Shown here: positions 16,550 to 25,157 of the stretch, piece after piece | Layout of the letters: each line of letters starts with the position of its first letter | Numbering within the stretch: the stretch's first letter is position 1 | From: Microbacterium sp. MM2322 | Lineage (GTDB): Bacteria > Actinomycetota > Actinomycetes > Actinomycetales > Microbacteriaceae | Reading direction: 5' to 3' | NCBI RefSeq assembly: GCF_964186585.1 | Contig: NZ_OZ075067.1 | Location: forward strand, 558,001 to 622,000 | DNA length: 64,000 bases | The notes under the pieces: model-generated | The model's input: only the letters and a program-made list of their open reading frames with translations | Told to the model about the DNA's origin: nothing | Database searches by the model: none | Translations under genes and position numbers: made by a program

Positions 16550-18616
16550 TCAGCTCCGGTACACCTGCACGACCGCCGGTCGAGGCGCGTTGGGGATGTC
16601 GCCCCGTCGCGTCGAGCCGTAGTCGGGGAACAGCGAGGTGGGAGCTGCGACGGTGCCGTTCTCGCCGGGATGCTGCACCGCGACGAACACCAGCTGTTCC
16701 CGCGCGTGGATCACGGGGCCGCACGTCTCGGCCTCGCGCGGGACGGCGAGGAACTGCTGCACGTGCCCGCGCTCCCGCCCGGTGAGGGGGACGCGGAACA
16801 GGCCGTCGTTGAAGCCGATCGTGCTGGGGGCGCCGTCGGTCGAGATCCAGAGGTTGCCGTCCTCGTCGAACGCGAGGTTGTCGGGGCAGGAGATCGGCGA
16901 CACCTTGTCCTTCGGGTACCCGGCGAAGTAGGTGCTCGGGTCGGACGGGTTGCCGCACTGCAGCAGAATGCTCCACCCGAACGAGGTGCCCGTCTGGCCG
17001 CGGCGCTCGGTGATCTCGAGCACGTGGCCGAATCGGTTGCCCGTGCGGGGGTTCGCCTCATCCACCATCGAGGTCTTGCCCCGGTCGGAGTTGTTCGTCA
17101 GGGCGACGTAGATCTTGCCGGTCCGAAGGCTCGGCTGCACGTCCTCGGGGCGGTCCATCTTCGTCGCGCCCATCTTGTCGGCCGCGAGGCGCGTGTAGAC
17201 GAGGACCTCATCGGTCGTCATGCCGGGTACGACGCTCTTGCCGTGACGCGTGAGCGCGATCCACTCGCCGCTGCCGTCGAACGCGCCGTCGGCGGGGAGC
17301 GTGCCCGAGCCGTCGATCTGGCTCGCGGGGGAGTCGCCCCGGAAGCGCGCGACGTACAGGTCGCCTTCCGAGAGGAGCGTCATGTTCTTCTTGCGCGACG
17401 AGCTGATGCGGTGCTTCGACACGAACTTGTAGAGGTAGTCGTTGCGCTCGTCGTCGCCCATGTAGGCGACGACGCGGCGGTCGTCCGCGACGATGACGTT
17501 CGCGCCCTCATGCTTGAAGCGCCCCATCGCGGTGTGCTTCTTCGGTGTCGAGGTGGGGTCGTCCGGATCGATCTCCACGATGTAACCGAACCGGTTGGGC
17601 TCGTTGACGTAGCCGGGGTCGAACGAGTTGAACCGCGGGTCGTAGGCCTCCCAGCCGGTCGACGTCGTCCGCGAGGCGGTCGCCTGGTAGCGCTTCTGCC
17701 CTGCGGTGTCGGCGGCCCACGCGAAGTAGCCGTTGAAGTTCTCCTCGCCCGAGAGGATCGTGCCCCACGGTGTCGTGCCGCCGGAGCAGTTGCCGAGCGT
17801 GCCCTTCACCCACCGGCCCTCGGGGTCGGCCGCCGTCTTCACGAGGTCCGAGCCCGCGGCGGGGCCGGTCAGCTCGAACACGGTGTCGACCGTGATGCGA
17901 CGGTTGCGGCGCCCGTCGACGACGTAGCGCCACGGCTTGCCGCGGCGACGGCGCGTGATTTCGACCACGGACATGCCCTGGGCGGCCTTGTAGACCTCGC
18001 CGCGACGGCGGAGCTCGGCGGCATCCGTCGTCGGGGCGAACATGATGTTCGGGTTCACGTACTCGTGGTTGTTGACGAGCACGCCGGTGCGTCCGCCGCG
18101 GTCGGCGAGGATGTCGAGGTAGTCGCTGTTGTAGCCGAACTGCCGCGCCTGCGCGGCCGCGCTCTGCGCCTCGAGCGAGAACGCCGGCGCGTCGGAGAAG
18201 AGCGGGTCGCCCCACCGGATGATCGGCGACCACGTGTAGCCCTTCGGCACCGTGAGCGCGTCGACGGATGCCGGGACGGGAGCGATCGGCTGGAACGGCA
18301 GGCTGTGCGCACCGCCCCACCCCCACGTGGACTCGACCGGTCCGCCGGTCAGCGCGGACGCCGGCGCCGGGTTCATGATGCCGAACGCGTCGGTCGCGAC
18401 GACGACCGCTCCGGCGGCAGCGGCGCCGATCAGGGTGCGACGCGAGAGGGCGAGCTCGGCGATGCTGCGGAACGTCGGGTTGTCCGATCCGTTGCACTCG
18501 GGGCCGAGGCACGCATTCGCGCACTTGAACTGGCAGGTCACGGCCGAGCGCTTGCCGACGGCGTGCGCGGCGAGCGGGAGGGTCTTGCGGGCGGTGGGGG
18601 GTTCCAGAATCGTCAC
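16550..18616 (-). CDS. PhoX family phosphatase (DUF839), Tat-exported
   Basis: About 688 residues from GTG 18616, which has AAAGGATC at a good distance. Near residue 58 is a twin-arginine signal (SRRTLIGAAAAGAVVVA), preceded by a Cys-rich lead CQFKCANACLGPEC. The body is a PhoX-type beta-propeller: WGDPLF, FGYNSDYLDI, LVNNHEYVNP, LGNCSGGTTPWGTILSGEEN, and SCPDNLAFDEDGNLWISTDG. PhoX enzymes are Ca/Fe-dependent extracellular alkaline phosphatases that scavenge phosphate. The long Cys-containing stretch before the Tat motif is typical of actinobacterial members. Confidence 0.9.
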   Translation of the reverse strand: MTILEPPTARKTLPLAAHAVGKRSAVTCQFKCANACLGPECNGSDNPTFRSIAELALSRRTLIGAAAAGAVVVATDAFGIMNPAPASALTGGPVESTWGWGGAHSLPFQPIAPVPASVDALTVPKGYTWSPIIRWGDPLFSDAPAFSLEAQSAAAQARQFGYNSDYLDILADRGGRTGVLVNNHEYVNPNIMFAPTTDAAELRRRGEVYKAAQGMSVVEITRRRRGKPWRYVVDGRRNRRITVDTVFELTGPAAGSDLVKTAADPEGRWVKGTLGNCSGGTTPWGTILSGEENFNGYFAWAADTAGQKRYQATASRTTSTGWEAYDPRFNSFDPGYVNEPNRFGYIVEIDPDDPTSTPKKHTAMGRFKHEGANVIVADDRRVVAYMGDDERNDYLYKFVSKHRISSSRKKNMTLLSEGDLYVARFRGDSPASQIDGSGTLPADGAFDGSGEWIALTRHGKSVVPGMTTDEVLVYTRLAADKMGATKMDRPEDVQPSLRTGKIYVALTNNSDRGKTSMVDEANPRTGNRFGHVLEITERRGQTGTSFGWSILLQCGNPSDPSTYFAGYPKDKVSPISCPDNLAFDEDGNLWISTDGAPSTIGFNDGLFRVPLTGRERGHVQQFLAVPREAETCGPVIHAREQLVFVAVQHPGENGTVAAPTSLFPDYGSTRRGDIPNAPRPAVVQVYRS

Positions 18617-18727
18617 GGGGGATCCTTTCGTGCAGGTCCGTTCCAGGATCCGTCGGCGTTCCTGCAACGGAGTGAATCGCCGGTGAACAGCGGGTGACGG
18701 TCCCCCCGCGGATGCCACGATGGGCTC

Positions 18728-19774
18728 ATGCGCCCCTCGTTCCGGACCGCCCCGAAGCTCCGCGCGGGCGACCGGGTCGCGGTGCTCTCGCCGTCGTTCG
18801 CCGCTCCCGGGTTCGCGCCCGCCGTGCACGAGCAGGCGCTCCGCCGCATCCGCGACGACCTCGGCCTCGAGCCGGTCGAGTACCCCACGACGCGGATGCT
18901 GGGCGCCGACCCGCGCGCCCGCGCAGCGGATGTCCAGGCGGCGTTCGCGGCATCCGGTGTCCGTGCGATTCTCGCGAGCATCGGCGGCGACGACCAGATC
19001 ACCGTCGTGCCGCACGTCGACCTCGCCGCGGCGATCGCCGACCCGAAGCCGTACCTCGGGTACAGCGACAACACGCACCTCCTGAACGCGCTGTGGCAGG
19101 CGGGCGTGCCAGGGTTCTACGGCGGGTCGACCCAGGTGCACCTCGGCGCCGGGCCGGGGATCGACGGCATCCACCTGCAGTCGCTCCGCGCTGCGCTCCT
19201 CGACGGCGGGGAGCTCGAGTTGACCGAGCCCGGCGAGTCGGAGGACATCGGGATCGACTGGCTCGATCCTCGCGCCCTCACCTCCTACGGCGACCGGCAG
19301 AAGACCGAGCCGTGGACGTGGTCGGGCCCGGAGCGGGTCGTCGAGGGACGCACGTGGGGCGGGTGCCTCGACGTGCTCGACGAAATCGGCCTCGCGGGAC
19401 GGATGCCGGAGCTCGATGCCCTGCAGGGCGGCATCCTCCTGCTGGAAACGAGCGAGGAGTTGCCCTCGCCCCGCCTCGTCGCACGCTGGCTGCGCGCACT
19501 CGGCGAGCGTGGCGTGCTCGGCGCTGTCGCCGGCGTGCTGGTTGCGCGGCCGCCGGTGAGCACGTTCGGTGACGAACCGGATGCCGAGACCCGCCGCGCG
19601 CGCCGCGACGCGCAGCGCGACGTGGTGACCGCGCTGGTCGCTCGCTACAATCCGGAGGCCGTCGTCTGCATCGGCATACCGTTCGGTCACACGCGACCTC
19701 AGTGGATCGTGCCCTACGGCGGTCTCATGCGGCTCGATGGCGCGGGGCGCCGCGTCTTCGCCTCCTACGACTGA
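18728..19774 (+). CDS. S66 family peptidase (LD-carboxypeptidase/MccF-like)
   Basis: A 348-residue serine peptidase of family S66, acting on LD-peptide bonds of muropeptides or on microcin-like acyl-peptides. Features are KLRAGDRVAVLSPSF at the start, the nucleophile Ser in YLGYSDNTHL (~115), ASIGGDD before it, a Glu in LLLETSEE and the His in GIPFGHTRPQW near the C-terminus. No signal peptide, so cytoplasmic. It diverges from PhoX; its last 10 bases overlap the end of the convergent DUF2087 gene. Confidence 0.88.
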   Translation: MRPSFRTAPKLRAGDRVAVLSPSFAAPGFAPAVHEQALRRIRDDLGLEPVEYPTTRMLGADPRARAADVQAAFAASGVRAILASIGGDDQITVVPHVDLAAAIADPKPYLGYSDNTHLLNALWQAGVPGFYGGSTQVHLGAGPGIDGIHLQSLRAALLDGGELELTEPGESEDIGIDWLDPRALTSYGDRQKTEPWTWSGPERVVEGRTWGGCLDVLDEIGLAGRMPELDALQGGILLLETSEELPSPRLVARWLRALGERGVLGAVAGVLVARPPVSTFGDEPDAETRRARRDAQRDVVTALVARYNPEAVVCIGIPFGHTRPQWIVPYGGLMRLDGAGRRVFASYD

Positions 19775-20283
19775 GGCGGCGCGGCGACGAGGGAGTACGC
19801 GCTGCCGGAGCGCGTGCGCTCGACGATCTCGTGGTCGACGAGGTGACGGCGGAGCGCCGGGATGTCGTCGGTGAGAGCGGCCAACCGGTCGTTCAGCTCC
19901 GGCTCGTCGATGACCTCGCCCGGAGCGAGCACCCGCTGCGCGAGGGTCTCGAGCAGGTCGCGCCTCTCGTCCGGATGCGACGGGTAGCGGACGAGTCGGC
20001 CCTCGCTCGACAGGAATCGGTCCGCACCGGTGGGGCGCGGAGCGGGCGGAACCGCGGCGAGCACCCGCGCGAACGCCGTGCCGTCGGCGCGGAGATCCGC
20101 CGTGACGAGCCCTGCGCGGTGCAGCGTCTCGACGACGTGGCGTCGCCGCGAGGGCGACAGTCCGTCGAGGGCGTCGTCCGCACTCGCGCCGAGCGTCAGC
20201 CGAGCGAACGCCTCGCGTACGCGGTCGTTCGCGAGCGCGGCGACGAGAGATCGCCAGGTGTCACCGCTGCGGTCCGTCGCCAT
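19765..20283 (-). CDS. DUF2087 protein
   Basis: About 172 residues from ATG 20283; a GTG at 20292 is an alternative. The second half matches DUF2087: GRLVRYPSHPDERRDLLETL, then VIDEPELNDRLAALTDDIPA and RRHLVDHEIVERTRSGSAY. The first half is helical and resembles a winged-helix regulator, as is common for DUF2087 proteins. The start almost touches the stop of the upstream GNAT gene (one to ten bases), indicating an operon. Function unknown, possibly regulatory. Confidence 0.8.
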   Translation of the reverse strand: MATDRSGDTWRSLVAALANDRVREAFARLTLGASADDALDGLSPSRRRHVVETLHRAGLVTADLRADGTAFARVLAAVPPAPRPTGADRFLSSEGRLVRYPSHPDERRDLLETLAQRVLAPGEVIDEPELNDRLAALTDDIPALRRHLVDHEIVERTRSGSAYSLVAAPPQS

Positions 20284-20293
20284 GCTCAGCACG

Positions 20294-20905
20294 CTACCGC
20301 GCGGCCGGCAGGCGCAGCATCGCGACCGGCGTCGCCCCCGGGACGCCGTCGATCGGGCTGAGCTCCTCGAACCCGAAGCGACGGTAGAGGCGACGGTTGT
20401 CGGGCGTGGAGGACTCGAGGTACGCGGTCTGGCGGGTGGTGTCGAGGGTGTCGAGCTGTGCGGCGAGGAGCGCTTTGCCGACGCCCTTGCCGCGTGCGGC
20501 GGCGCTCACCCCGATCTCGGCGAGGTACCAGTGCGGCGCGCGGGGGCGGTGGCGGGCGAGGCGCGACAGCAGGGCGAGGGCCCGCGGCATCCCGAGCCAG
20601 CCGAGCGCCCGCGCGAAGCGGGGGAGCTCCCCGGTCTGCCGACCGAAGGCGCCGCGCTCGGCGTGAGGACCTTCCCACGCGGCGACACCGAGGAGCGTGC
20701 CGTCGGCATCGCGGGCGAGGTCCACCGTCCCGGTGGCGTACGGGCCGCTCGCGAGGAGGCCGTGGAACAGCTCGGTGAGCCGTTCGTGACGCCGGTGCGA
20801 CCCAGGGACGATCGCCGACATGACGGGGTCGTGCGCGAACGCTTCGGCGAGGATCACGGATGCCGGGGCGAGGTCGGTGGCGCGGGCGGGGGTCACGGTG
20901 ATCAT
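20294..20905 (-). CDS. GNAT family N-acetyltransferase
   Basis: A 203-residue acetyltransferase. The acetyl-CoA motif A is WYLAEIGVSAAARGKGVGKALLAAQL (positions ~126-151; the RGKGVG loop binds the pyrophosphate), followed by YLESSTPDNRRLYRRFGFEE, characteristic of GNATs. The substrate is unknown. The start has GAGGAGAC three bases before ATG. It diverges from a TetR gene across ~75 bases. Confidence 0.88.
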   Translation of the reverse strand: MITVTPARATDLAPASVILAEAFAHDPVMSAIVPGSHRRHERLTELFHGLLASGPYATGTVDLARDADGTLLGVAAWEGPHAERGAFGRQTGELPRFARALGWLGMPRALALLSRLARHRPRAPHWYLAEIGVSAAARGKGVGKALLAAQLDTLDTTRQTAYLESSTPDNRRLYRRFGFEELSPIDGVPGATPVAMLRLPAAR

Positions 20906-20979
20906 GATGTCTCCTCAATTGGTCCAGGTGGATAAAACTAGTATGGAGGCACCATCGCGCCGCACGCTCGGAGATCACT

Positions 20980-21594
20980 GTGAACGACCCGTCCCCTCGC
21001 CGGACCTACCTCGACGTCGACGACCGACGCCGTCAACTGCTCGACGCCGCTGTCGACGTGATGGTCGACGACGGGGTGTCAGCGCTGTCGCTGCGGACCG
21101 TCGCGCAGCGCGCCGGCGTCGCTCACCGCGTCGTGAGCTACGCGTTCGGCTCGAAGGCCGAGCTCGTGAGCGCTCTGCTGCAGCGCGAGTCGGAGCTGCT
21201 GACGCACCGCCTGTGGGCCGAGCCGCTCGCCCCCCTGCCGCTCGCCGAAGCCGTCGCCGCCGCCCTTCGCACCTTCATGGCCGAACTTCGCCGCGACCGC
21301 GTGCGGCACGAACGGCTGGCCGAGCTCACGGCCATGGCCCGAGCGTCGGCCGCACTCGCCGGCGCCGCCCGGGCCGAGGCCGAGGCGATTCGCGCTGAGA
21401 TTGAGCGGCTCGTCGACGCGTGGGCGACGGCGCGCGGGGCCCGCCCGACGGTGCCCACTGCGACGCTCGTCGCCGTCGTTCACGCCGCCGCAGAAGGGCT
21501 CGCGGCGTGGTGGCTCGCGACCGACGACGACGCGCACGTCGATGACGTCATCGACGTGCTGACGTCCGGCCTCGCCGGTCTCGAGCGCCCGTAG
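20980..21594 (+). CDS. TetR/AcrR family regulator
   Basis: A 204-residue repressor beginning at GTG. The HTH is MVDDGVSALSLRTVAQRAGV with AHRVVSYAFGSKAELVSALL (about 28-68). The C-terminal helical ligand domain is Ala/Arg-rich. The intergenic region holds an AT-rich patch (GATAAAACTAGTATGG) that probably contains the divergent promoters. It may control the adjacent GNAT unit or the downstream fadD-like gene. Confidence 0.85.
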   Translation: MNDPSPRRTYLDVDDRRRQLLDAAVDVMVDDGVSALSLRTVAQRAGVAHRVVSYAFGSKAELVSALLQRESELLTHRLWAEPLAPLPLAEAVAAALRTFMAELRRDRVRHERLAELTAMARASAALAGAARAEAEAIRAEIERLVDAWATARGARPTVPTATLVAVVHAAAEGLAAWWLATDDDAHVDDVIDVLTSGLAGLERP

Positions 21595-21659
21595 CGAACG
21601 CACAGCAGACGCATGAACACGCCGCCCTACGCTGGCGGGACACCGAGGAGGACAAGACG

Positions 21660-23369
21660 ATGAGCCCGACACCCCCGGCATCCGATCTGCAGGATCGCCC
21701 CTGGCTGGCTGCCTACGCGCCCGGCGTCCCGACCGACATCGATCCGGTCGACGAGACGCTCGTGGATCTGCTCGATCACGCGGTTGAACGGTATGGGTCG
21801 AAGGTCGCGACGGAGTTCTTCCGCTCCGAGACGACCTACGCCGAACTCGGCGAGCAGGTGTCGCGCGCAGCGAACGCGCTCCGCAAGCTCGGCGTGCGGA
21901 AGGGGGACCGCGTCGCTCTCGTGCTGCCCAACTGCCCGCAGCACATCGTCGCCTTCTACGCGGCGCTCCGCATCGGCGCGATCGTCGTCGAACACAACCC
22001 CACCTACACCGCGCGCGAGCTGCGACACCAGTTCGAGGTGCACGAGGCGGTCGTCGCGATCGTCTGGGACAAGGTCGCCGACATCGTCGCCGAGTTCCCG
22101 AGCGACGTCGCCCCCGCCGCGATCGTCGCCGTCGACATGACCGACGCGCTCCCGTGGGTCATGCGCACGGCGCTGCGCGCACCGGTGCCCGCCCTCCGCG
22201 AGCGGCGCGAGGCGATGACCTCCAAGCCCACCGCGCGCGGGGTCATCCGGTGGTCGCAGTTCACGAAGACGCGCCGCCTTCCCCGCAAGTGGGCGCGTCC
22301 CGAGCTCGACGACACGGCGCTCCTGCAGCTGACGAGCGGCACGACCGGGATGCCGAAGGCCGCCGTGCTGTCGCATCGGAACCTCCGCTCGAACGCCGAG
22401 CAGGGGCGTGCGTGGGTGCCGGGACTGCACGAGGGCGAAGAGACCTTCTACGCCGTCCTGCCGATGTTCCACGCCTACGGGCTGACCCTCTGCCTCACGT
22501 TCGCCGTGTCGATCGGCGCGCGCATCGTGCTGTTCCCCAAGTTCGACGTCGACCTCGTCGTCGGCGCGCTGAAGAAGTCGCCGCCGACCTTCCTTCCCGG
22601 CGTCCCGCCGATCTACGACGCGCTGTCCCGCGCGAGCACGCGCAAGGACGTCGACCTCTCGACCATCCGCTTCGCGATCTCCGGTGCGATGAGCCTGCCC
22701 GTCCCGACCGTGACGCGGTGGGAGGAGGCGACCGGCGGGCTGCTCGTCGAGGGCTACGGCATGACGGAGACCTCGCCCGTGGCGCTCGGCAACCCGATCG
22801 GCCCGACGCGCCGCCCCGGCACCGTCGGTGTGCCGTTCCCGAGCACGTGGATCCGCGTGGTCGACCCCGACGACCCGACCGTCGACCGTCCCGCCGGTGA
22901 GGCGGGCGAGCTGCTGATCCGCGGACCGCAGGTGTTCCAGGGGTACTGGCGCCGACCCGAAGAGACCGCGGAGGTGCTCCTCGAGGGCGGCTGGCTCCGC
23001 ACCGGCGACATCGTGACGGTCTCGGACGACGGCTTCGTGACGGTCGTGGACCGCGTCAAGGAGCTGATCATCACGGGCGGGTTCAACGTCAGCCCGAGCG
23101 AGGTCGAGCAGGTGCTGACGCTGCATCCCGATGTCGAAGCCGCCGCCGTCGTGGGCGTCGCCCGCCCGACGGGCGGCGAGGACGTGGTCGCAGCCGTGGT
23201 GATGAAGGAGGGGGCGGCGTTCGAGGCATCCGCTCTCAAGGACTTCGCCAAGTCGCACCTCGCGCCCTACAAGGTGCCGCGCAAGGTCGTGCAGCTCGAC
23301 GACCTGCCGCGATCGCAGATCGGCAAGGTGCTTCGCCGCCAGGTGCGGGAGCAGCTGACCGCGCGCTGA
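21660..23369 (+). CDS. Long-chain fatty acid-CoA ligase (FadD-like)
   Basis: A 569-residue AMP-forming acyl-CoA synthetase. The P-loop-like motif is LTSGTTGMPKAAVLSH (~222), A5 is EGYGMTETSPVALG, A7 is GGWLRTGDIV, A8 is DRVKELIITGGFNVSPSEVE, and the catalytic Lys is in RSQIGKVLRR near the end. It activates fatty acids with ATP and CoA. GAGGAGGAC before the ATG sets the start. A TACGCT element upstream suggests its own promoter with a short leader. Confidence 0.9.
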   Translation: MSPTPPASDLQDRPWLAAYAPGVPTDIDPVDETLVDLLDHAVERYGSKVATEFFRSETTYAELGEQVSRAANALRKLGVRKGDRVALVLPNCPQHIVAFYAALRIGAIVVEHNPTYTARELRHQFEVHEAVVAIVWDKVADIVAEFPSDVAPAAIVAVDMTDALPWVMRTALRAPVPALRERREAMTSKPTARGVIRWSQFTKTRRLPRKWARPELDDTALLQLTSGTTGMPKAAVLSHRNLRSNAEQGRAWVPGLHEGEETFYAVLPMFHAYGLTLCLTFAVSIGARIVLFPKFDVDLVVGALKKSPPTFLPGVPPIYDALSRASTRKDVDLSTIRFAISGAMSLPVPTVTRWEEATGGLLVEGYGMTETSPVALGNPIGPTRRPGTVGVPFPSTWIRVVDPDDPTVDRPAGEAGELLIRGPQVFQGYWRRPEETAEVLLEGGWLRTGDIVTVSDDGFVTVVDRVKELIITGGFNVSPSEVEQVLTLHPDVEAAAVVGVARPTGGEDVVAAVVMKEGAAFEASALKDFAKSHLAPYKVPRKVVQLDDLPRSQIGKVLRRQVREQLTAR

Positions 23370-23445
23370 TCTGTCAAGGGTCGTCGCCGTCGGCGGTCTC
23401 TGATGGCAGGGTAGATGCCGCACCCCACCACGTCGAAGGAGACTC

Positions 23446-24330
23446 ATGTCGCAGCGCACTCTCGGACCGTTCACCGTCTCGGCCATCGGACTCGGCGCCA
23501 TGCCGGTGTCGATGAATGGCAACGGCATCCCGTCGCACGACGACGCGGTGGCGACCGTCCGGGCGGCCCTCGATGCGGGCGTGACGCTCATCGACACCGC
23601 CGACATCTACGCGCCCAGCTGGGACGAGATGGGCCACAACGAGCGGATCGTCGGAGACGCGCTCGCCGGATGGGAGGGCGATCGGTCGTCGATCGTCATC
23701 GCCACGAAGGGCGGGATCACGCGTACCGAGGTGAAGGACTTCGGGCGCGACGGATCGTTGGAGTACCTCCGGAGCGCCGTGCAGAAGTCGCTGAAGAACC
23801 TGCAGGTCGAGGTGATCGACCTGTACCAGTACCACCGTCCCGACCGGTGGATGGTCTACGGCGAAGTCATGCAGAACCTCAAGACGCTGCAGGACGAGGG
23901 GCTCGTGCGGACCCTCGGTATCTCGAACGCGAGCGTCGAAGAGATCCAGATCGCTCAGGAGGTCCTGGGCGAGGGGAACCTCACGAGCGTGCAGAACGAG
24001 TTCTCGCCGCGCCACCCCGGAAGCTACGGCGAACTGAAGTACTGCGTCGAACACGGCATCGCGTTCCTCCCGTGGAGCCCGCTCGGCGGCATCGGCGGCG
24101 CGGGCTCGATCGGCGAGCGGTTCGCGGCGTTCGCCGAGATCGGCGCAGACCACGGGGTCAGCCCGCAGCAGGTCGTCCTCGCGTGGGAGCTGTCGCTCGG
24201 AGAGACGGTCATCCCGATCCCCGGGGCGAGCCGCCCGGCATCCATCACCGACTCGGTCAAGGCACGCGACCTCGTGCTCTCGGCCGACGAGCTCGCCCGC
24301 TGCTCGGCCGCGGTGGGCATCGAGGTCTGA
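23446..24330 (+). CDS. Aldo/keto reductase
   Basis: A 294-residue NADPH-dependent (beta/alpha)8 oxidoreductase. The N-terminus matches AKRs (LGPFTVSAIGLGAMPVS); the catalytic Asp and Tyr lie in DAGVTLIDTADIYAPSWDE, Lys in VIATKGGITR and His in LYQYHRPD. The NADPH-binding end is VIPIPGASRPASITDSV. The substrate is not predictable. AAGGAGACTC precedes the ATG. The palindromic repeat pair begins right after the stop. Confidence 0.9.
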   Translation: MSQRTLGPFTVSAIGLGAMPVSMNGNGIPSHDDAVATVRAALDAGVTLIDTADIYAPSWDEMGHNERIVGDALAGWEGDRSSIVIATKGGITRTEVKDFGRDGSLEYLRSAVQKSLKNLQVEVIDLYQYHRPDRWMVYGEVMQNLKTLQDEGLVRTLGISNASVEEIQIAQEVLGEGNLTSVQNEFSPRHPGSYGELKYCVEHGIAFLPWSPLGGIGGAGSIGERFAAFAEIGADHGVSPQQVVLAWELSLGETVIPIPGASRPASITDSVKARDLVLSADELARCSAAVGIEV

Positions 24331-24404
24331 GCGCCGGGGTCGACCCCACCTTCCCCTGTCGCAACACGCCGCGCGCGGCTGCAGTTCGTGACAGGGGAAC
24401 CGGC
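24331..24404. repeat. Dispersed palindromic repeat, copy 1
   Basis: First copy of a 74-bp tandem pair. It starts with GCGCCGGGGTCGACCCC, whose GGGGTCGACCCC part is a palindrome. The core 24351-24399 runs from TTCCCCTGTCGCAA through ACGCCGCGCGCGGCTGCAG to GTGACAGGGGAA, with arms TTCCCCTGTC/GACAGGGGAA. Confidence 0.85.
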
Positions 24405-24473
24405 GCGCCGGGGTATACCCCACCTTCCCCTGTCGCAACACGCCGCGCGCGGCTGCAGTTCGTGACAGGGGAA
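24405..24473. repeat. Dispersed palindromic repeat, copy 2
   Basis: Second copy, identical to the first over 69 bases except that the centre of the small palindrome is TATA instead of TCGA (GGGGTATACCCC), which keeps it self-complementary. Core 24425-24473. Related cores occur near 34.1-34.5 kb. Confidence 0.85.
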
Positions 24474-24540
24474 CCCCGCGTGGCAGGATCCCGCCGCACC
24501 CTGACCGCCGCGCGGTGGCGCCCCGTGTCAGGCTCGAGAG

Positions 24541-25113
24541 GTGCAGATCCCGCCGCGACAGCTCACCCTCGACCGCGCTGCGCTCGTCGTCATCGACGTG
24601 CAGCGCGGCTTCGACGACACCGCGTACTGGGGTGAGCGTGACAACCCCGAGTGCGAGGCGAACGTCGCGGCGCTCATCGCGCGCTGGCGCGAGCGTGGAT
24701 GGCCGATCGTGTTCGTCCGCCACGACTCGACCTCCGCGGTCTCGCCGCTCCGGCCCGGCCAGCCGGGCAACGATCTCAAGGACTCGGTCACCGGCATCCC
24801 GGACGTTCTCGTCACGAAGAGCGTGAACTCCTCGTTCCACGGGATGCCCGACCTCGATGCGTGGCTGCGGAAGAACGACGTCGAGCAGATCGTCATCTCC
24901 GGCATCTCGACGAACCACTGCTGCGAGACCACTGCCCGCGTCGGCGGCAACCTCGGCTACGACGTGTACTTCGCGCTCGACGCGACACACTCCTTCGACC
25001 GGACGGCGCCCGACGGCACCGTCGTTCCCGCAGCGACCCTCGCGGCCATCACCGCGACGAACCTCGACGGCGAGTTCGCGACCGTCGTCTCAACCGCCGA
25101 CCTGATCCGCTGA
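24541..25113 (+). CDS. Isochorismatase-like cysteine hydrolase
   Basis: A 190-residue cysteine hydrolase of the isochorismatase/nicotinamidase fold. The triad is visible: Asp19 (VVIDVQRGFDD), Lys93 (VTKSVNSSF) and Cys127 (SGISTNHCCETTAR). Such enzymes hydrolyse amides or vinyl ethers; the substrate is unknown. Translation begins at GTG 24541 with CAGGCT 6 nt upstream, consistent with a leaderless mRNA. It follows the repeat pair directly. Confidence 0.85.
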   Translation: MQIPPRQLTLDRAALVVIDVQRGFDDTAYWGERDNPECEANVAALIARWRERGWPIVFVRHDSTSAVSPLRPGQPGNDLKDSVTGIPDVLVTKSVNSSFHGMPDLDAWLRKNDVEQIVISGISTNHCCETTARVGGNLGYDVYFALDATHSFDRTAPDGTVVPAATLAAITATNLDGEFATVVSTADLIR

Positions 25114-25157
25114 ATCGACCCTGTCGCCTCGGCGGGGTCCGCGGTTAGCGTGGAGGG

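Noticed and set aside
16670..18697. 675-codon plus-strand frame opposite PhoX
   Set aside because: Antisense shadow; the PhoX-like protein with Tat signal is unambiguous.
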